DNA of 64,000 nucleotides from Lumnitzera littorea. Taxonomy: Eukaryota > Streptophyta > Magnoliopsida > Myrtales > Combretaceae. Shown here piece after piece: positions 1-12,468 of the stretch. Location: positions 65,416,403 to 65,480,402 of the forward strand of contig JAMXBB010000007.1 in assembly GCA_024138015.1 (NCBI GenBank), read 5' to 3'. The stretch's first letter is position 1; every line of letters starts with the position of its first letter. The translations under genes were made by a program, and so were the position numbers. Below the pieces are notes generated by a model. That model searched no databases, was not told the origin of the DNA, and saw only the letters and a list, made by a program, of their open reading frames with translations.

Positions 1-1340
1 TGAATCGACAATTAAGGATCGATTTAAGGCTAAGTTGGCCTGGTGAATACCTCTACTTTTTGGTACATATTTTCATTATGATTATTGCTTAGTTAATTTT
101 TAGCAATCTTACACATTATTTCCATTCCTTTGATTTAGTCCATTTTCATTGTCCTATATTAGTTGGATCATAGTATCGACGATCATTCATTCTTTAAAAA
201 AAAAAAAAAAATTCTTTCCTATGCTAAAAAAAAAAAAAAAAAAAAAGAACTTCATTTCTACTATCATACCCTCAAATATGGTTAGATTATAATAGTCTAC
301 TGTGTATACCATTTAATAATATGAGCTAACTAAAGCTACTATCATTGACATGATATAAACAATGCTCTACAATGGAACCACTTTGAAGCTCACCGATTAA
401 TAGAAGTATAAATAGATTTACTTAGAGAAAATAAGAATTATTTCATGAAGATAAAGACAAAACAAATCGTATGTTCACTGTTATCCTCATTTGATTTTCC
501 TCACTTCGAGCTTGCCTATCATTATCTTCCAGTCATAAAGATCATAATGGTAGTTTCTTGTCAAAAACAATTTTAAAAGGGTGAGCAAACGATAGCTTAG
601 TAAAGGGTAGGAGATCATAGGTGTCACATCATATACGGAACAATAAACTAAGCTTTCAAGCAACTATTAAGAGCTGTGTAGTAAAACAAATGCTATCTAG
701 ACGTCATTATTTAGTCCATTGTGAAACTAAAGAAATTACACTCATTCTAGTCTAGGTTAAACAGTTTTGAGAGCCAAAATCCTCACTACCACCAAATCTT
801 AGAATGTATAATAGAGACAATCTAGCCCATCCCAAAACCAATCAAGCTAGCACCTAACCTTCATCATGGCTTGCTTCCCTGGTAGTTAGTTCATTGAGGT
901 ATAGGGAAAGCACTTTCTTTTCCTCCTTGAAAGGTTGGTATTCGGTGTCACGATCCTAAATGCAATCCCCCAATGGGTTAAGATACATGTTCCGTTTAAG
1001 AGTTTAAACCAATTGTTGTTAATCCATCAAAGTTGGTAATTATAGAATTTTGTAAACAATCAGAAACATAGTAAAGTACACCAAATAACAAAATACACCA
1101 ATACAGGAAAACACATCAACATAGCAGTTTCCAAGTACAAGCATGACATATACACAATCAAAACTAGTTATAAGTATAACTAAGTATAACAACTTATAAT
1201 CTCCTAGTACTTGAAGCATACCCATTAATGCACTGAACCGTAAACCCACTTACTTTAGATAGTGTTCACTTGAAGCAAACAGTTACATTAGTGTCCTTGA
1301 TGTTAGAAAAAAATAAAAATCCTATAATAACATAAATAAA
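1..1340 (-). repeat. diverged LTR-like repeat, partial (TGTAATACC-type family)
   Basis: Non-coding stretch without a credible reading frame. Bases about 550-830 align, with many differences, to 3905-4170: both carry a 'gggtgagc...agtaaa' type block followed by a common 'acaaatgc..tc' and 'agaaattaca..t' block. That places it in the same family as the LTR-like repeat at 3376-6615 and in the same orientation. The true left end lies outside the window and the right end is approximate. Family assignment is inference from internal similarity only. Confidence 0.4.
196..246. repeat. paired A-tracts
   Basis: Two uninterrupted A runs (196-211 and 226-246) separated by a short spacer. Low-complexity sequence. 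It could be the tail of an old retroposed copy, but no gene body is recognisable next to it. Confidence 0.85.
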
Positions 1341-1427
1341 ACATGCATTTACTTTTCATAAAATTAGAAAGACTTTGCAATCCATTCACTTTGTATAGTT
1401 ATAAATTTGGTGATGAATTGATCATGA

Positions 1428-3375
1428 AGAAGGTGGTGATTGGATGTCTGGTAATTGTGTATAGTGGTAGACCTGCAAGAAATCCTCCTATGGCTAAGCT
1501 AATGAGGGCCCTCCATTGCTTAATTAGCAAAGAAAGGAGAATATGCATATGAAGAGGGTCAAGTGAGAGTTTTAAGAGTTAGATCCTTTGTACCTTTGGC
1601 TCTATGACCTATTTGTAGGACATGAAGCATACTTGCTAGGGATATGTGGCTACCTAGGATTAGCCCATACATAGTTAGTGCAAGTCATACGTATACGATA
1701 CGAGAGAGGATAGAACTGCCTTATCGGTTGGTAAACCTTAGGAAAGGTGGTTGTCACGTATACAACGTGGTCGAATGTTACATCTAGGGCAACTAAGTAC
1801 AAAGGAGAGAGAGAGCATAAGTGATAGAGGCACCAAAGCCCTCAAGCCATGCTTGAGCAACTGGCATATGTTAAGGGGGCCAAAGATGGCATTACATACC
1901 GAAGCCTAAGGAGTTTGGTACATAAAAGATGTTAGTTAGAGTCTCTAGGGATTCGAGGAAGCTAGGGTGGAAAGGTGCTTAGGAAAGGCCTAAATTGGTT
2001 ATGCTAAGGCTTCAATAGGTTGTGTTGGTGCTGAGTAGACTAAATAGGATGCTCCATTAGGTAAGGACCGAAGGGGTTGAGAGACTCAAGCAAGATGCTT
2101 AACTTAGGTTGGAGTTGGCCTATAAGGGGGATCTAAGCGAGTCTAACTACTAAAGGGAGATGAGCTCTAAGGCCTAAGGCAATGCTTAAGGGTACCCAAG
2201 CAAGTAGAGACACTTGGATTAGGCCTTTAGAGCATAGGCCTAATATGGCCTATCAACACTTGCCCCTACCTCTCTACTTTCGCCCTTACCTCCTTACTCT
2301 CATTAGTGTTGAGATACTAAGGAGAGTATATCATCTTGAGCTTTAGAGTCTAGGGCCTAAGCAATGAGGGAGTGATTTTGAAGAGACAAGTGATGAACTT
2401 AGGCTCTTTAGTCAAAGGCTAGGTGCTATTGAGCAACCATGTGTGTAATGTGACGGTTAGTTTGATAGATATGACCTTTGAGTTGATGTGATGGTTGATT
2501 TGACCGAGGTAACCCTTGGGTCGCTCAAAGCTTAATGATGATGCTTGGGACATTGTGCATTGCTTTGGGAATGTGTGTGGGGACTATATTGGCAATCCAA
2601 GCACTGCGCAAATCTAGGCCATTGGAAACTAGGTAAGGACATGTAGATAGTTGAGATTGAAATTCCTATTTAAGTTGGAAAGGATGATTTGTATGCCTCT
2701 TCTTTGCCTATATAGAGGCCCTAGTAGAAGTTGGGGTAGGGTGCTCATTTCTTTACCTTTACTTTCTTTTTTGCTAGGACTCTGCCCAAATTTCTCTAGA
2801 GATCTTTTGATTCCTAATTTCCTTTCTAAACCAAAATACCTAAAATTCTCTCAACCTACTCACAAAAGAGGTTACAATGGTTGACTAAAGTGACTTGGGG
2901 CTCCAAGGTAATCTTTTAACTTCTAGCAAGGTCTCTACCATGATCGAGGATGCCTATAGGTGTTCTTACTCTCCTTTCCCCACCCTTAAACAAAAGCAAA
3001 GTTGTGAGCGGTGGAGGCAATATTTGGTCTTCAGAGATGAGGAAGGGGTTAGCGACAGAGAGGCCTCGAGAGAGGTATGCTGATGATGGGGCTAACAAAG
3101 AGTAGGTAAAACTGTTGAGCCAAAGAGTAAGAATACAAATGTAGTAGACTATATGTCATACAAGCATGAGGTCGAGGTATTTAACACAGTGTGTGTGGCT
3201 ATATGGTATAAGGCCGACAATTAGATCTTAAGAGGCCTAGGAAATAGGAAAGGGTGTTTGACCTCAAGGTTGAGAGTTCATTTTGTTTGTATGCGAAGCC
3301 ATTTGAGCTCAAGCTCAGTTACCCTTCACGGAGTTCCAGATTGAAGTTTTCATTTACCTCAAGCTGTGTACAGGT
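1428..3375 (+). repeat. dispersed repeat family C, copy 1
   Basis: Bases about 1486-2270 align directly with 27468-28305 over roughly 800 bp with moderate divergence. Shared blocks include one around 'accgattggtaaacctt', a 'gagagagagagtatgag' type block and a terminal 'ggcctatcaaca'. The first 60 bases (1430-1488) also match 8495-8551. No protein is encoded. A TATATAG box near 2709 followed by pyrimidine-rich sequence suggests an LTR with a promoter, but no paired LTR or primer-binding site was found, so the class is open. The short open frames at 2651-3098 look like chance. Confidence 0.5.
2709..2715 (+). promoter_or_regulatory. TATA-like box inside repeat family C
   Basis: TATATAG in a 'cctatatagagg' context, followed within 60 bases by a pyrimidine-rich stretch (about 2745-2850). 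This is the usual layout of an LTR promoter and R/U5 region. Inference only; no transcript evidence. Confidence 0.3.
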
Positions 3376-6300
3376 TGTTACACCCTAAAGAGGTAAAGTC
3401 ATAATAGCCTTGCTGTGTGAACTGCTCTAAGATGGTGGCTGACCTACAACTACTATCATAGAGTTAATTCATACTAGGCGAACTCAACTTAATCACTTTG
3501 AAGTGTTCAATTTTGTATTTATTTATTATAAACTTGCGGTGTAATCTTGGAAGATAATTATAAAAACTTGATTTTGTAATCGAAGTTCTTCAAAAGATTT
3601 GAGTTTGTAAAGTGATACTCGGTAAAATATTCAAAACTGATAAGTATTTACATAGTTGTATTTGTAAGGGAAACGGTAACAAGTCTAAGAAGAAGGTTAT
3701 AAAAGTCCATAGGTTTACAAATTTTAGTAAACATGTTAGTATTGGAAAACTAAAGGACCTCACAAGGAGTCCCTAGTAGTTTCTCTAAAAGTTAGTAATA
3801 TTGATGTTCACGACACATTTTAGCCAATTCTTCATAATCATCACCTCTCGCCCCGTGTTCAATGTTCTGGATTTAGGTAGCATGTTGTAAGTCTGCTTTG
3901 AACCTATAAGATAACTATAAGGGAATGAGTGGCAATTTACTCAATACGTGCGACGGAGATAGAAGTATGCTTTTAGCATATCACAAGCAGGGTTTCTAAC
4001 CAAGTTAGTTAGATGCAATGCATGTACAAACAAATGCCATCATACGACGTTATCTAATCCATTAAGAGTTCGAGAAATTATACTTGCTTTAATCCAGGTT
4101 GAGGAGTTTGACACTAGGTACTCTTAAATCAGAACCAAACCATATCTTATGTAGTAGAGAACATCCTATGATTAAGACTCCCTTCGAACCACGACCCCTA
4201 ACCTTGCCACGACCTTCTCTCTTGTCACTTAATACGACTAAGGATGAGGAAAAGACCATTTTAGCTATCCTTATTAAAGGGATTCATGTTTAGCTTCAAA
4301 ATCCTAATTGTTACCCTTGTGAGTTACGATACATGTCAAGTTAGAAGTTAGGTTGAATTTGAGTTAAATCAATTTTGGGGTGATCAACTAATTCAGATAA
4401 TCTAAACAAAGCAAAATATACAAAACAAGCTTAGCTCCCACAGTAATAGCAAAGCAATACATAAGCACATACGTAGCATACGCACAAACAACTACATTAC
4501 AATCATAAGCCAAAAGCATACCAAAGCCTCTAATTACTTGAAAATACTCTAAAATACTGTAAAGCATTAATCACACCTACTTGAATATTGATGCTCACTT
4601 TCTTCATCTGTTGCTTTCACCTTCCTCTATTACCCTTAAATTTAATGTCACCCTATTAGTTTCCATTCAATATGTAACATATGAGTTCATTTTGACATTT
4701 AAGTATGTTCTTTAATTGAGTTAGGTGAGGTTTTTCAAGGTTTTTATTAGTTATTAGTTAAGTAGTGTAAGTTCTGACTAAGGTTTTGACCAATTATTTT
4801 AGTATAGATTGCTACCCAACAGTTTTTGCCTCTAATAAATTCTTGGAGGTTATAAGCAAGTGACTTTCTGATCTACTCTTTAGCTTCAAGTGATCCAATA
4901 TTCAGTTCCAACCATCTTTAAACTTCTAGTTGCTCATACATTTAGTTTCTTTCATCAAACTACTTTCTAATAGAGTTTCTAACTTAGGTTCTAACCCTTT
5001 CTTTCATTAAACTACTTTCTAATAGAGTTTCTAACTTAGGTTTTAACCCAACATTCCAAGATAGGTTATTATCTAAGAGGCTTCGGACTTATGTTTTGAC
5101 TTTGATGAGAATGTAAAGTCTAAATATAAACCATTTTGACTTAGATCCAATTTTAGTGTATTCAAAGTATTTAACACCAAATTACAATCTAACATATTTT
5201 TCTTACATAATTTTTGACCTTACTATTGCTACTACGTCTTATTATTTCATATACACTCCAACTTGCCCTGAATTCCAAGACTTCAATACCTTGCATAAAC
5301 AGTAGTTATCAACTAAGCACCTCAATTATTTACTCTTCCTTCTATTATACCCTCCACTAATCACAATTGCATTAAAAACATGGAGAATGGACCTTAAACC
5401 ACCAAATACCCATTTTTACTTAAAAGTCATCACCCCTAACCTTATAAATAACTATTTTTAGCTACGACATGTAGGTAAATATAAAATGTAGATAATTTTA
5501 TAAAGAATTGATCAAGCTCCTTGGTAAAACAACACCTTCAGTGTACTAGTTATGCAAAAACGAAATTTTCTAAAAAATTCGGTGACTCAATTCAGAAATC
5601 CAATCACACAACATCAAAATTTTTCTTAAGGACCCTATATTAGCAATCAAAATTTTGAAAATCTAATTTGAAATTTAAATTCCTCATATAAAATACTTAA
5701 GAAAACTAAGTTTAAAAATTTTTGGAGGTCATTTGATATATTTTTTTCAATTTTTAGTTAAAAACGAGGAAAATAGCAACTTACTAGAATCTAAAGCTCC
5801 AGCCACCATGAAGGGGGAAGGGTGTGTTGGCCAAGTCCACTACTAGCTACTCCTTTAAGCTTGGCCCTTGTCTCACTTCCAGTTGGTTGTTTTGCATGGG
5901 AATTCTCTAACCCCTTTATTTTGCACTTTAATTTTCCTAATTTCATTTCATCACTCTCTCTCCCTAATTCTCCTTCCTAGAATTTTCTAAAGCTCAAAAT
6001 AAACAAAACTTTCCTTCATAGGTGCAAATTGTATTTAATAAGAAGCTCAAGGAGTATTTTGATTTTATTTTATTTTTACATCTCTTACATGTACTAATAA
6101 GCTACTTAAGTGTGGAAAAAGTGGTTTCTTCCCAATTTCTTACGTTCACAACCTTTGCCATGCACGAGGAATGTTTCTTGGTTATCTCCCACATTTTCTA
6201 TAATTTTCCCCTACTTTATTTGTTTATTTAGTAATTTTTACCCATTTTCGGGTATTTTCAATAATTATGGGTACATATAGTTACATATCAACTATAACTG

Positions 6301-6615
6301 ATGTGTGCATATATGTATCTTTTTTATGCGATTTTATATACATTATTAATTATATTACCCCTATAATTTATATCTAAGCAATCATTAATTAACGAGCCTA
6401 ATTCGCGCGTTATCAATAATGATGTAGTAATATAGTAAATTTCCACTTTTTATAGCTATATTTTTATTATTTTATTGTATTTTTAAATCCTAAGCCTATG
6501 GAACTTCCTTGACTAATATTACTAAGTCTCTCATAAGTTTCTAGCTTAATTGGTTACCTTCTTGAATGCCTTAAATCAATCACCGAAACCTAGTCACTTG
6601 AGTACAGGGTTTACA
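3376..6615 (-). mobile_element. LTR-like element, TGTAAACCC ... GGGTGTAACA ends
   Basis: Read on the minus strand this 3.2-kb block starts TGTAAACCC at 6615 and ends TAGGGTGTAACA at 3376, giving TG...CA termini. Immediately upstream of its start (6616-6636) is a purine-rich tract, as expected just before a 3' LTR. The end pattern is one I associate with long chromovirus (Tekay/Del) LTRs of dicots, but no chromovirus protein is visible. It is non-coding and very AT-rich. Related copies lie at 1-1340, 8552-11313, 18162-21962, 42432-46690 and 51148-54147. Confidence 0.45.
4946..5049. repeat. 52-bp tandem duplication
   Basis: Two adjacent copies of a 52-bp unit (4946-4997 and 4998-5049) that differ at only about two positions. 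The near-identity inside a strongly diverged LTR-like repeat means the duplication is much younger than the element. Confidence 0.9.
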
Positions 6616-6636
6616 TTTTCACCCTCCTTAGAAAAG
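6616..6636 (-). other. polypurine tract before LTR-like element
   Basis: On the minus strand the sequence just before the TGTAAACCC start is purine-rich (CTAAGGAGGGTGAAAA). A copy of the same arrangement precedes the related element at 54147. This is the position and composition of a plus-strand primer for reverse transcription. Confidence 0.45.
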
Positions 6637-7799
6637 TTTCATCCTTGAAACTACGATATCTTGAGCTACTATTACGGTATTTGGATTAGTTGTAGATAGC
6701 CCATCCCCATCATCATCCTTGATGCTATAATTCATTTCCATCTTTACCTTATGAGTTAACTTTTACTTAAGCTCTGGAATAAACTCTTACTAGTTACTCC
6801 TTTGTTGTTCTTTTGTAGATTCATATATTTTCTATTCCATCAATTCTTTTATTCGCCATTAATATTGCATCAGGGTCATTACTATAATTTATCATTATCT
6901 CTTATATCTCTTCTTACATTTTTCTTTCCCTTACTCCGTACTTCCTTGAATTGATTATTTTGTATTAACAAGTTATTCATTTCTTGTGGTGTTTTCTTAA
7001 TTTTACAAGTTTGAAGGTAGTTAGATTGATTAGGTCAAATTCATTAGATTAATTAAGTTTTTTACACTTAATATTTAAGGTTCAAGAGTTGGTTGAATGG
7101 ATCTTATGGAAGATTACATTTTGAATAAGTTTTTGTGTCAACTTCCAAGTCTAAAAGAATCCTACGTTTCCCATAAGGAGAATTTTCCGATTCTATTTCT
7201 AAATAGTTTTGTCGTATAAGGATCGTTACACATAGAAATTTTATTTACCTTGAGTATTATCTAAATTTAATTAGTTATCTAGATTATACCAAATTTTGAT
7301 GTTCAAGATTGGTTTCAATTTTACTATCTTAGCATTAGGATTCAACACCAAAATGATTTCTTCTTCTTCACAAGTTTTACTCATTTTATTAAAGTATAAT
7401 TGTGTAGATAGGTATCCATTTACTATTTTTCGAAACCACCTTTATTTTTATCCTTCCATGATCTACTCCTATGAAGTAGTATAATTTGTAGTTATCTTTA
7501 TTTATTAATCAACTTTGTCTTTATACTACTAGTCGTTCATTTATTAAACTTGTATGAGAAATATATTCAAGTCGTTCCATTACGCTTATTATATTTTCTC
7601 ATGATACATCAATTGTATTTATGTTCTTTTACTCTTTTCATGGTGTCCAATATATTTTGAATAATTTGAATAAGGACTTTCTCTTAAATTATCTCTTATG
7701 TTTAATGTCCTTAACCTAAGGGTTACTAGGTTTCCTATTCTAGCTAACGAATTATCATATTAATATCTACTTATCAATTTATTATTTCTCTTATCACTC
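6637..7799 (-). other. non-coding, AT-rich; probable internal region of an LTR element
   Basis: No reading frame longer than about 70 codons and no protein motif on either strand. If the LTR assignment of 3376-6615 is right, this would be the 3' end of the internal region, but I could not find integrase, chromodomain or RNase H remnants, so the element is either non-autonomous or decayed past recognition. Confidence 0.3.
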
Positions 7800-8551
7800 A
7801 TGCCATCATAGCTATTGATGTGCAAGAGCCAAACACTCTGTAGGAGAGTTTCCTCCAAGATGATGGGCATGAATAGGCTTCAGGTTGTGCTTGTTCTTAA
7901 TAGTGGAGCTAAGGATTTGACTCTTTTGCTCACTTATGTTGGAGGTGTGATGAATGTAGTTATCTAACTCTTTGATATTCATGTCCTTGAGCAATTTTTG
8001 AGAATAGCTAGGGAAAGCTACTTGGGCACCCTGTTAATGCTCGACTACTTACCCAGTGTGAGCACTTACTTAGTTTGTATTCAACCGATAGCAAAGGTCC
8101 TCAAGTTGGTGGCAATCAAGTTGAATACGCTCGCATGAGTACAATGGGTTCGGTAGAGGTGGTGTAAAGTGTTTGCTTTATTTGCTTTGTATGTTGGAGA
8201 AGCTGATGGAGGGGTCTCCATGGGGATGATTTTACCTTAACCTTTTTGTAAGGTGACAACCTCCCTTTATAGAGTGGCATTGGGTTCTTGGGTTTTGCGG
8301 TAATCCTCCATCATTTGGTAGCACATTGCCTTTTGCTAATCAAACTTAGAGGCCAAAGCTACTGATGGTGGTGGTGGTGGCAGTAATTGACCATTGTCAT
8401 CTTCATGGGATGCTTGTGAGTTAGTGTGTTTCCTCTTTGCTGTTTGGTGGATATGCAATAGAGGTAGACACCGAATGATAAAGATTTGATCAGTAAAAGG
8501 GTAGTGACTGGATATCTAGTAGCCATGTGTAGTGATAAACTTACAAGAAAG
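7800..8551. repeat. dispersed repeat family C, copy 3 (left part)
   Basis: The last 57 bases (8495-8551) match 1430-1488 in family C copy 1, in the same direction, and stop exactly where the next LTR-like element begins (8552). The rest has no recognised coding content. A short GGT trinucleotide run sits near 8364-8382. A 60-codon minus-strand open frame at 7812-7994 has no motif I can name. Confidence 0.35.
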
Positions 8552-9269
8552 TGTCACAACCCTAAAGATGGTCTAGTAGTGACAGATTGCAGTATATTGA
8601 TTAGAAGTAACTATTTATACCCTTGAATTACCTACTAGTTACTTCCAATAAGCACATAAAGTGTCAATACTAGAATATTCATAGAGTATCACAGATTTAA
8701 TGGTATAAAACAGAGTCTAAATATTATTAATTAAATATGAAATTACAAACTTAATAAAGATAATTTTGAAGTCTTTCAAATAAAGCATGTTACAACTAAC
8801 TTAACAAATTTCTTTTTTTCTAAATTCTTAATTTAATTCCCTTGCTTGCTCTCCCTAACCTTGCTCCTAAGCTTTTAACTTTCACCAACGGTTTGAATCT
8901 TCAAGAGTAGATCAGTAAGGCTCCTGCATGAAATCAAAGCTATTAAGGTGTAAGCTGTAGCCAATTTAGTGAGATATTCACTCATATTACCTTTCAAGCA
9001 AGTTGGTTAAACAAGCAAATACTATGTAACAATCAAATATATGCAGTAATACATGTGGCCTTTTGGTATCCAATGTGCAGTCTTTGGTTTATTCCTCCTA
9101 CCCTGACCTAAGGTTGAGGATTTATAACTCTATTGGTGTCTAGGCATTTAATTTTGTGTAAAAGTCACTTAGCATAACATTCTTGGAAACTATAATAAAA
9201 TGGCCACGGAACCTCAATTCTTGGTTGAACCAATACCTAAATTATATAGTGATCAAGAGACGATGTCCT

Positions 9270-9487
9270 TTGATTGGTCCTAAGAGAACTAAATGGGCAC
9301 ATTCTCCCTTACCTCATGAGAGAACTAATCTCTCGATTATTTGAGAGAACTAACAAATGTTCATCCTAGAATACACTATCATCCCCAGGAAGATGGATCT
9401 TTTGGATAGCCAAGAGAACTAAAAGAAATGTTTACAAAGGCCTTGTAAATAAGTCACAAGACAAGGATCTCTTGATTGGTCCTAAGA
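9270..9487. repeat. sub-repeat inside LTR-like element
   Basis: The 16-mer ttgattggtcctaaga occurs perfectly at 9270-9285 and 9472-9487, about 202 bp apart, with further 'gagagaactaa' echoes between them. This marks a degenerate tandem array. Confidence 0.6.
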
Positions 9488-11022
9488 AGGCCCAAATGAA
9501 AATAAGAAATAATGTCTTCTCTAACAACCTAAATGATCAAGGAGTGATCAAATCCTCGATCGGCCTCCAGATGTATGCAAGCCCAAAACATAAGAATGGA
9601 TGTGGTCTCATCTAATGCACGACCATCCTTGGTCACTTAGTTTGCAATAAACGAGAAAGGTTTTAGGCTTTCCATTCTATGTATGATAGTGGTGGCAATA
9701 AAAAGAGAGTTATGCAATATGTTATGCATGATTGCTTTAATATTCAGGTTTTGATATGTTTAACTTCTATTTATTTTAGTAAACACCCAAAACATCACAC
9801 AATCACAAGGATCACATCACATCACATCAAAATCATTAACTTTACTTATGGAAATAATTCTTAAATATCTTAAAAAAAATCAAATACATGTATTTCCCAA
9901 ATACCCCATATAGAATAAGTTAACTATAAAATTAAAGGTGCAACTATTCTACAAGCATACATAAGTGATAATCATAATAGATACTCACCTGGCCATCTTC
10001 CTATCCATTGTAATAGTCTTCTAGGAGTTCTAAATTAAAATTACCTACAAAAATAAAGATAGTTTAGAAACATACTTGATTCTTAAACTTTTTAGTTTTG
10101 AGCTTTTTCTTTATAAGTCTTTTATTTCTTAGGTTTGTCATGTTTAATGATTCTTTTCCATATCATGTTTGAATGGTCCTTATTCAAAGTCTAAGTAGTT
10201 CGTATGTTTATGAATGTCCTTCGTTCTTATTTCATAGTTTTCTTATCATTGCATAGGGTCCAAATTGTTATGGTATTGAGATAATATGTCCATATGTCAA
10301 TAAGGTCTAAGTTAAGGGAAATTTCATTGGACATGATAGGTAAGTTATTTTTAAGGCGTGACTTTGTCCACTTATTTTAGTCTTCATTATTTTAGTCTTT
10401 TGTTTTAAGGAACTCTTTTCGTTTCTTTCTTGAACTTCATTTGAGTGAGATGTTTGGGAAGCTTTTTTAAAATATGAAAAATTCATGGAACTTAAGTTTA
10501 GGAAACTTCTTTAGTATAAATAAGGAGTTTAGGAAAAACTCTCTATTCTTTAAATATTCTTAGAAACCATGATAAAGACCAATCATAAAATGGAAGTATC
10601 TCTCTATCTAAAAAATTTTTGAGTAGAAATTGCTTTTGAAAAGACCTTGTTGGCTTAAAAAGAATTGATATCAAAACAAAACTTAAGCTTAAGTTTAGCA
10701 AATGATCTTGTCTTTTGATAGAACATAAGAGTTTCATTTCAAACTCCTTGAATTTGGAAAAATTTTCTTGCTTTCTAAAAAGTTTACTAGAAAAGAAGTT
10801 TAGAAATTATCCTTTTCCTTTTGAGATTTGATCTTAGTAGTTGATAAAAATATTGAAACTAACCTTTAGGATATGAATGTTTGGATGTTGTTAAAGAAAT
10901 GGTGGTGGGCCTTTGGTGGTTGTCTTGAGAATGATAGGTGGATGAAGATTGAAGTTGGTCTTGAAAATGAAAGACAAGGAGAATGTTGGTTTGAGGGAAA
11001 CATAAGTGGTCCAATGGTGGGG

Positions 11023-11031
11023 CTATTTATA
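11023..11031 (-). promoter_or_regulatory. TATAAATAG box of LTR-like element
   Basis: Minus-strand TATAAATAG in a GC-richer context ('ggggctatttatagaaagc' on the plus strand). The identical nonamer appears in the related element near 53550, which supports a conserved LTR promoter. Confidence 0.35.
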
Positions 11032-11313
11032 GAAAGCTTTAAATTAGCTTGTCTCATAAACTTTGGTTTTATAGACTTAAACTTTCATTATTCTTCATGT
11101 TGGAATGTTGGAATTTTGAACACATGTATCCCAAATGAATGCTACCACTTGTAATGTGAAAGCATCCCAATTTATACATGTTTTTATTTCACAAGTTAGC
11201 AACCTCATCCATGACATCATAGCTTCTAGAATTTGGATTCTTTTCTTGTAAGAGTTTTATGTTGGCTAAAAGTCTTTAACCTTCTAGAAGTGGCACTAAT
11301 GTGTAGTGGACAT

Positions 11314-12411
11314 TATTGAACCTAGTGTTCATTATTTGATTTTGATGAGAACAAAACAAAAAGTATGTATCTAAAAATGTTGTTTTTGAAGAGAACAAAA
11401 CAAGTGGATGATTAAACTAAGTATTATTTGATTATATTGAGGTAATTGAATAAGATCGATTAATTTGCTTAATGGTTAAATATATTAATTATCTCTACAA
11501 GAAATTTAATCTTTTAAGTGGTGATCAAATGATCTTGAAGTTAGATTGCAAAATGTATTTGTTTGTTGTGTGTTAAAAGTATTTTCAAGTGATATTTGAC
11601 CTACCAGGTTGATGATTCCAAAGCACTACCAGCTTGACGGTGAAGTGGCCTAAGATAAGGAGTAGAATTGCTTCTAATCAAGGAATCAACATGCTGACTC
11701 ACTTACCAGTTAGTCCAATTTGTTATCGGCTTGCCGGTAAAGGTAAGGTATCAACATACTGGTAAGCTTGTTTCAACTAGCCGTTGGAGTATTTAATGTA
11801 CTATAACTGGAAGAATTAAATGAGATGATATAAATACTCAACAATCCGACCAAGGACAAGAGAGAGCTAATCCTTTACTACAATATTTCAACATTCTCTT
11901 GTATTCTTGTTGTCTATAATTCTCATTGTCTTTTGTACCATAAATTGCTAATCTTTAGAGAGATTTGAAGTGTAGTGCTTGTGAGTTATTGGTTGCGAAG
12001 TAGTGAGAGTTAAAGGAACTATACTTATAATCCTTGAGATTGAGTTTTGTATTGTGAGTTGAGATTGCGATTTATGTTGAAAATTGTGAGCGAGAAACTT
12101 GTGTAATCAAGCTTGTGGTTGTGTAGCTCTTAGAGCTTAGATTGAGAAATCAATAAAGTAGTGTGAAGTCCTCGATTAGAGGCATTGTGTGTTTGTAGAG
12201 AGTAGGAGGTGGTCTAAACTTCACGTTAAATCTAAGCTTGATCTTCTTTATCCCTTTCTCTTTTAATTTCCGTACTTATTATTATTTTATCATTATCTTG
12301 ATTATGCTCATTGTTACTTTTAGTGTTTAATTTCAAAAGGAATTGTAATTTGTTCTTAAAACTCAATTCACACCACCCCCCCCACTTTCGAGTTTAGCCT
12401 AGTGTTCTTTA
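11314..12411 (+). repeat. left LTR of Sirevirus-like element 1
   Basis: About 1.1 kb aligning with 17279-18161 and 21963-22205. The start reads tattgaacctagtg (canonical TG decayed to TA); the end follows a poly-C block (cacaccacccccccc) typical of Sirevirus U5. It contains several 'accagcttgacggt' and 'gcttgccggtaa' motifs related to the palindromes in the internal region. Confidence 0.85.
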
Positions 12412-12413
12412 AT

Positions 12414-12425
12414 TGCTATCAAACT
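12414..12425 (+). other. primer-binding site remnant
   Basis: tgctatcaaact lies two bases after the left LTR. It is a decayed version of the initiator-methionine tRNA primer site used by most plant copia elements; about three positions have changed. Confidence 0.6.
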
Positions 12426-12468
12426 TAGTCTCTAATCACTTGCTTAATCGTATACTAGAGTAAAGATC

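Larger units (their letters stand above)
8552..11313 (-). mobile_element. LTR-like element, partial (GGGTTGTGACA end)
   Basis: On the minus strand it ends in GGGTTGTGACA at 8552, the same type of end as the blocks at 3376 and 18162. Its other end is lost where the Sirevirus-like element starts (11314). A minus-strand TATAAATAG box lies at 11023-11031, matching a box at 53545-53553 in a related copy. Non-coding; the 93-codon plus-strand frame at 10873-11154 overlaps the promoter area and looks spurious. Confidence 0.45.

Noticed and set aside
2651..3098. Small frames on both strands in family C
   Set aside because: Lie in a non-coding dispersed repeat with LTR-promoter features; no motif and overlapping on opposite strands.
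7812..7994. 60-codon minus-strand frame with His/Asn-rich sequence
   Set aside because: No recognised motif; embedded in family C repeat; could be a gag fragment but cannot be supported.
10873..11154. 93-codon plus-strand frame
   Set aside because: Sits in the promoter area of an LTR-like repeat, overlaps a minus-strand TATA box and a minus-strand frame; no motif.
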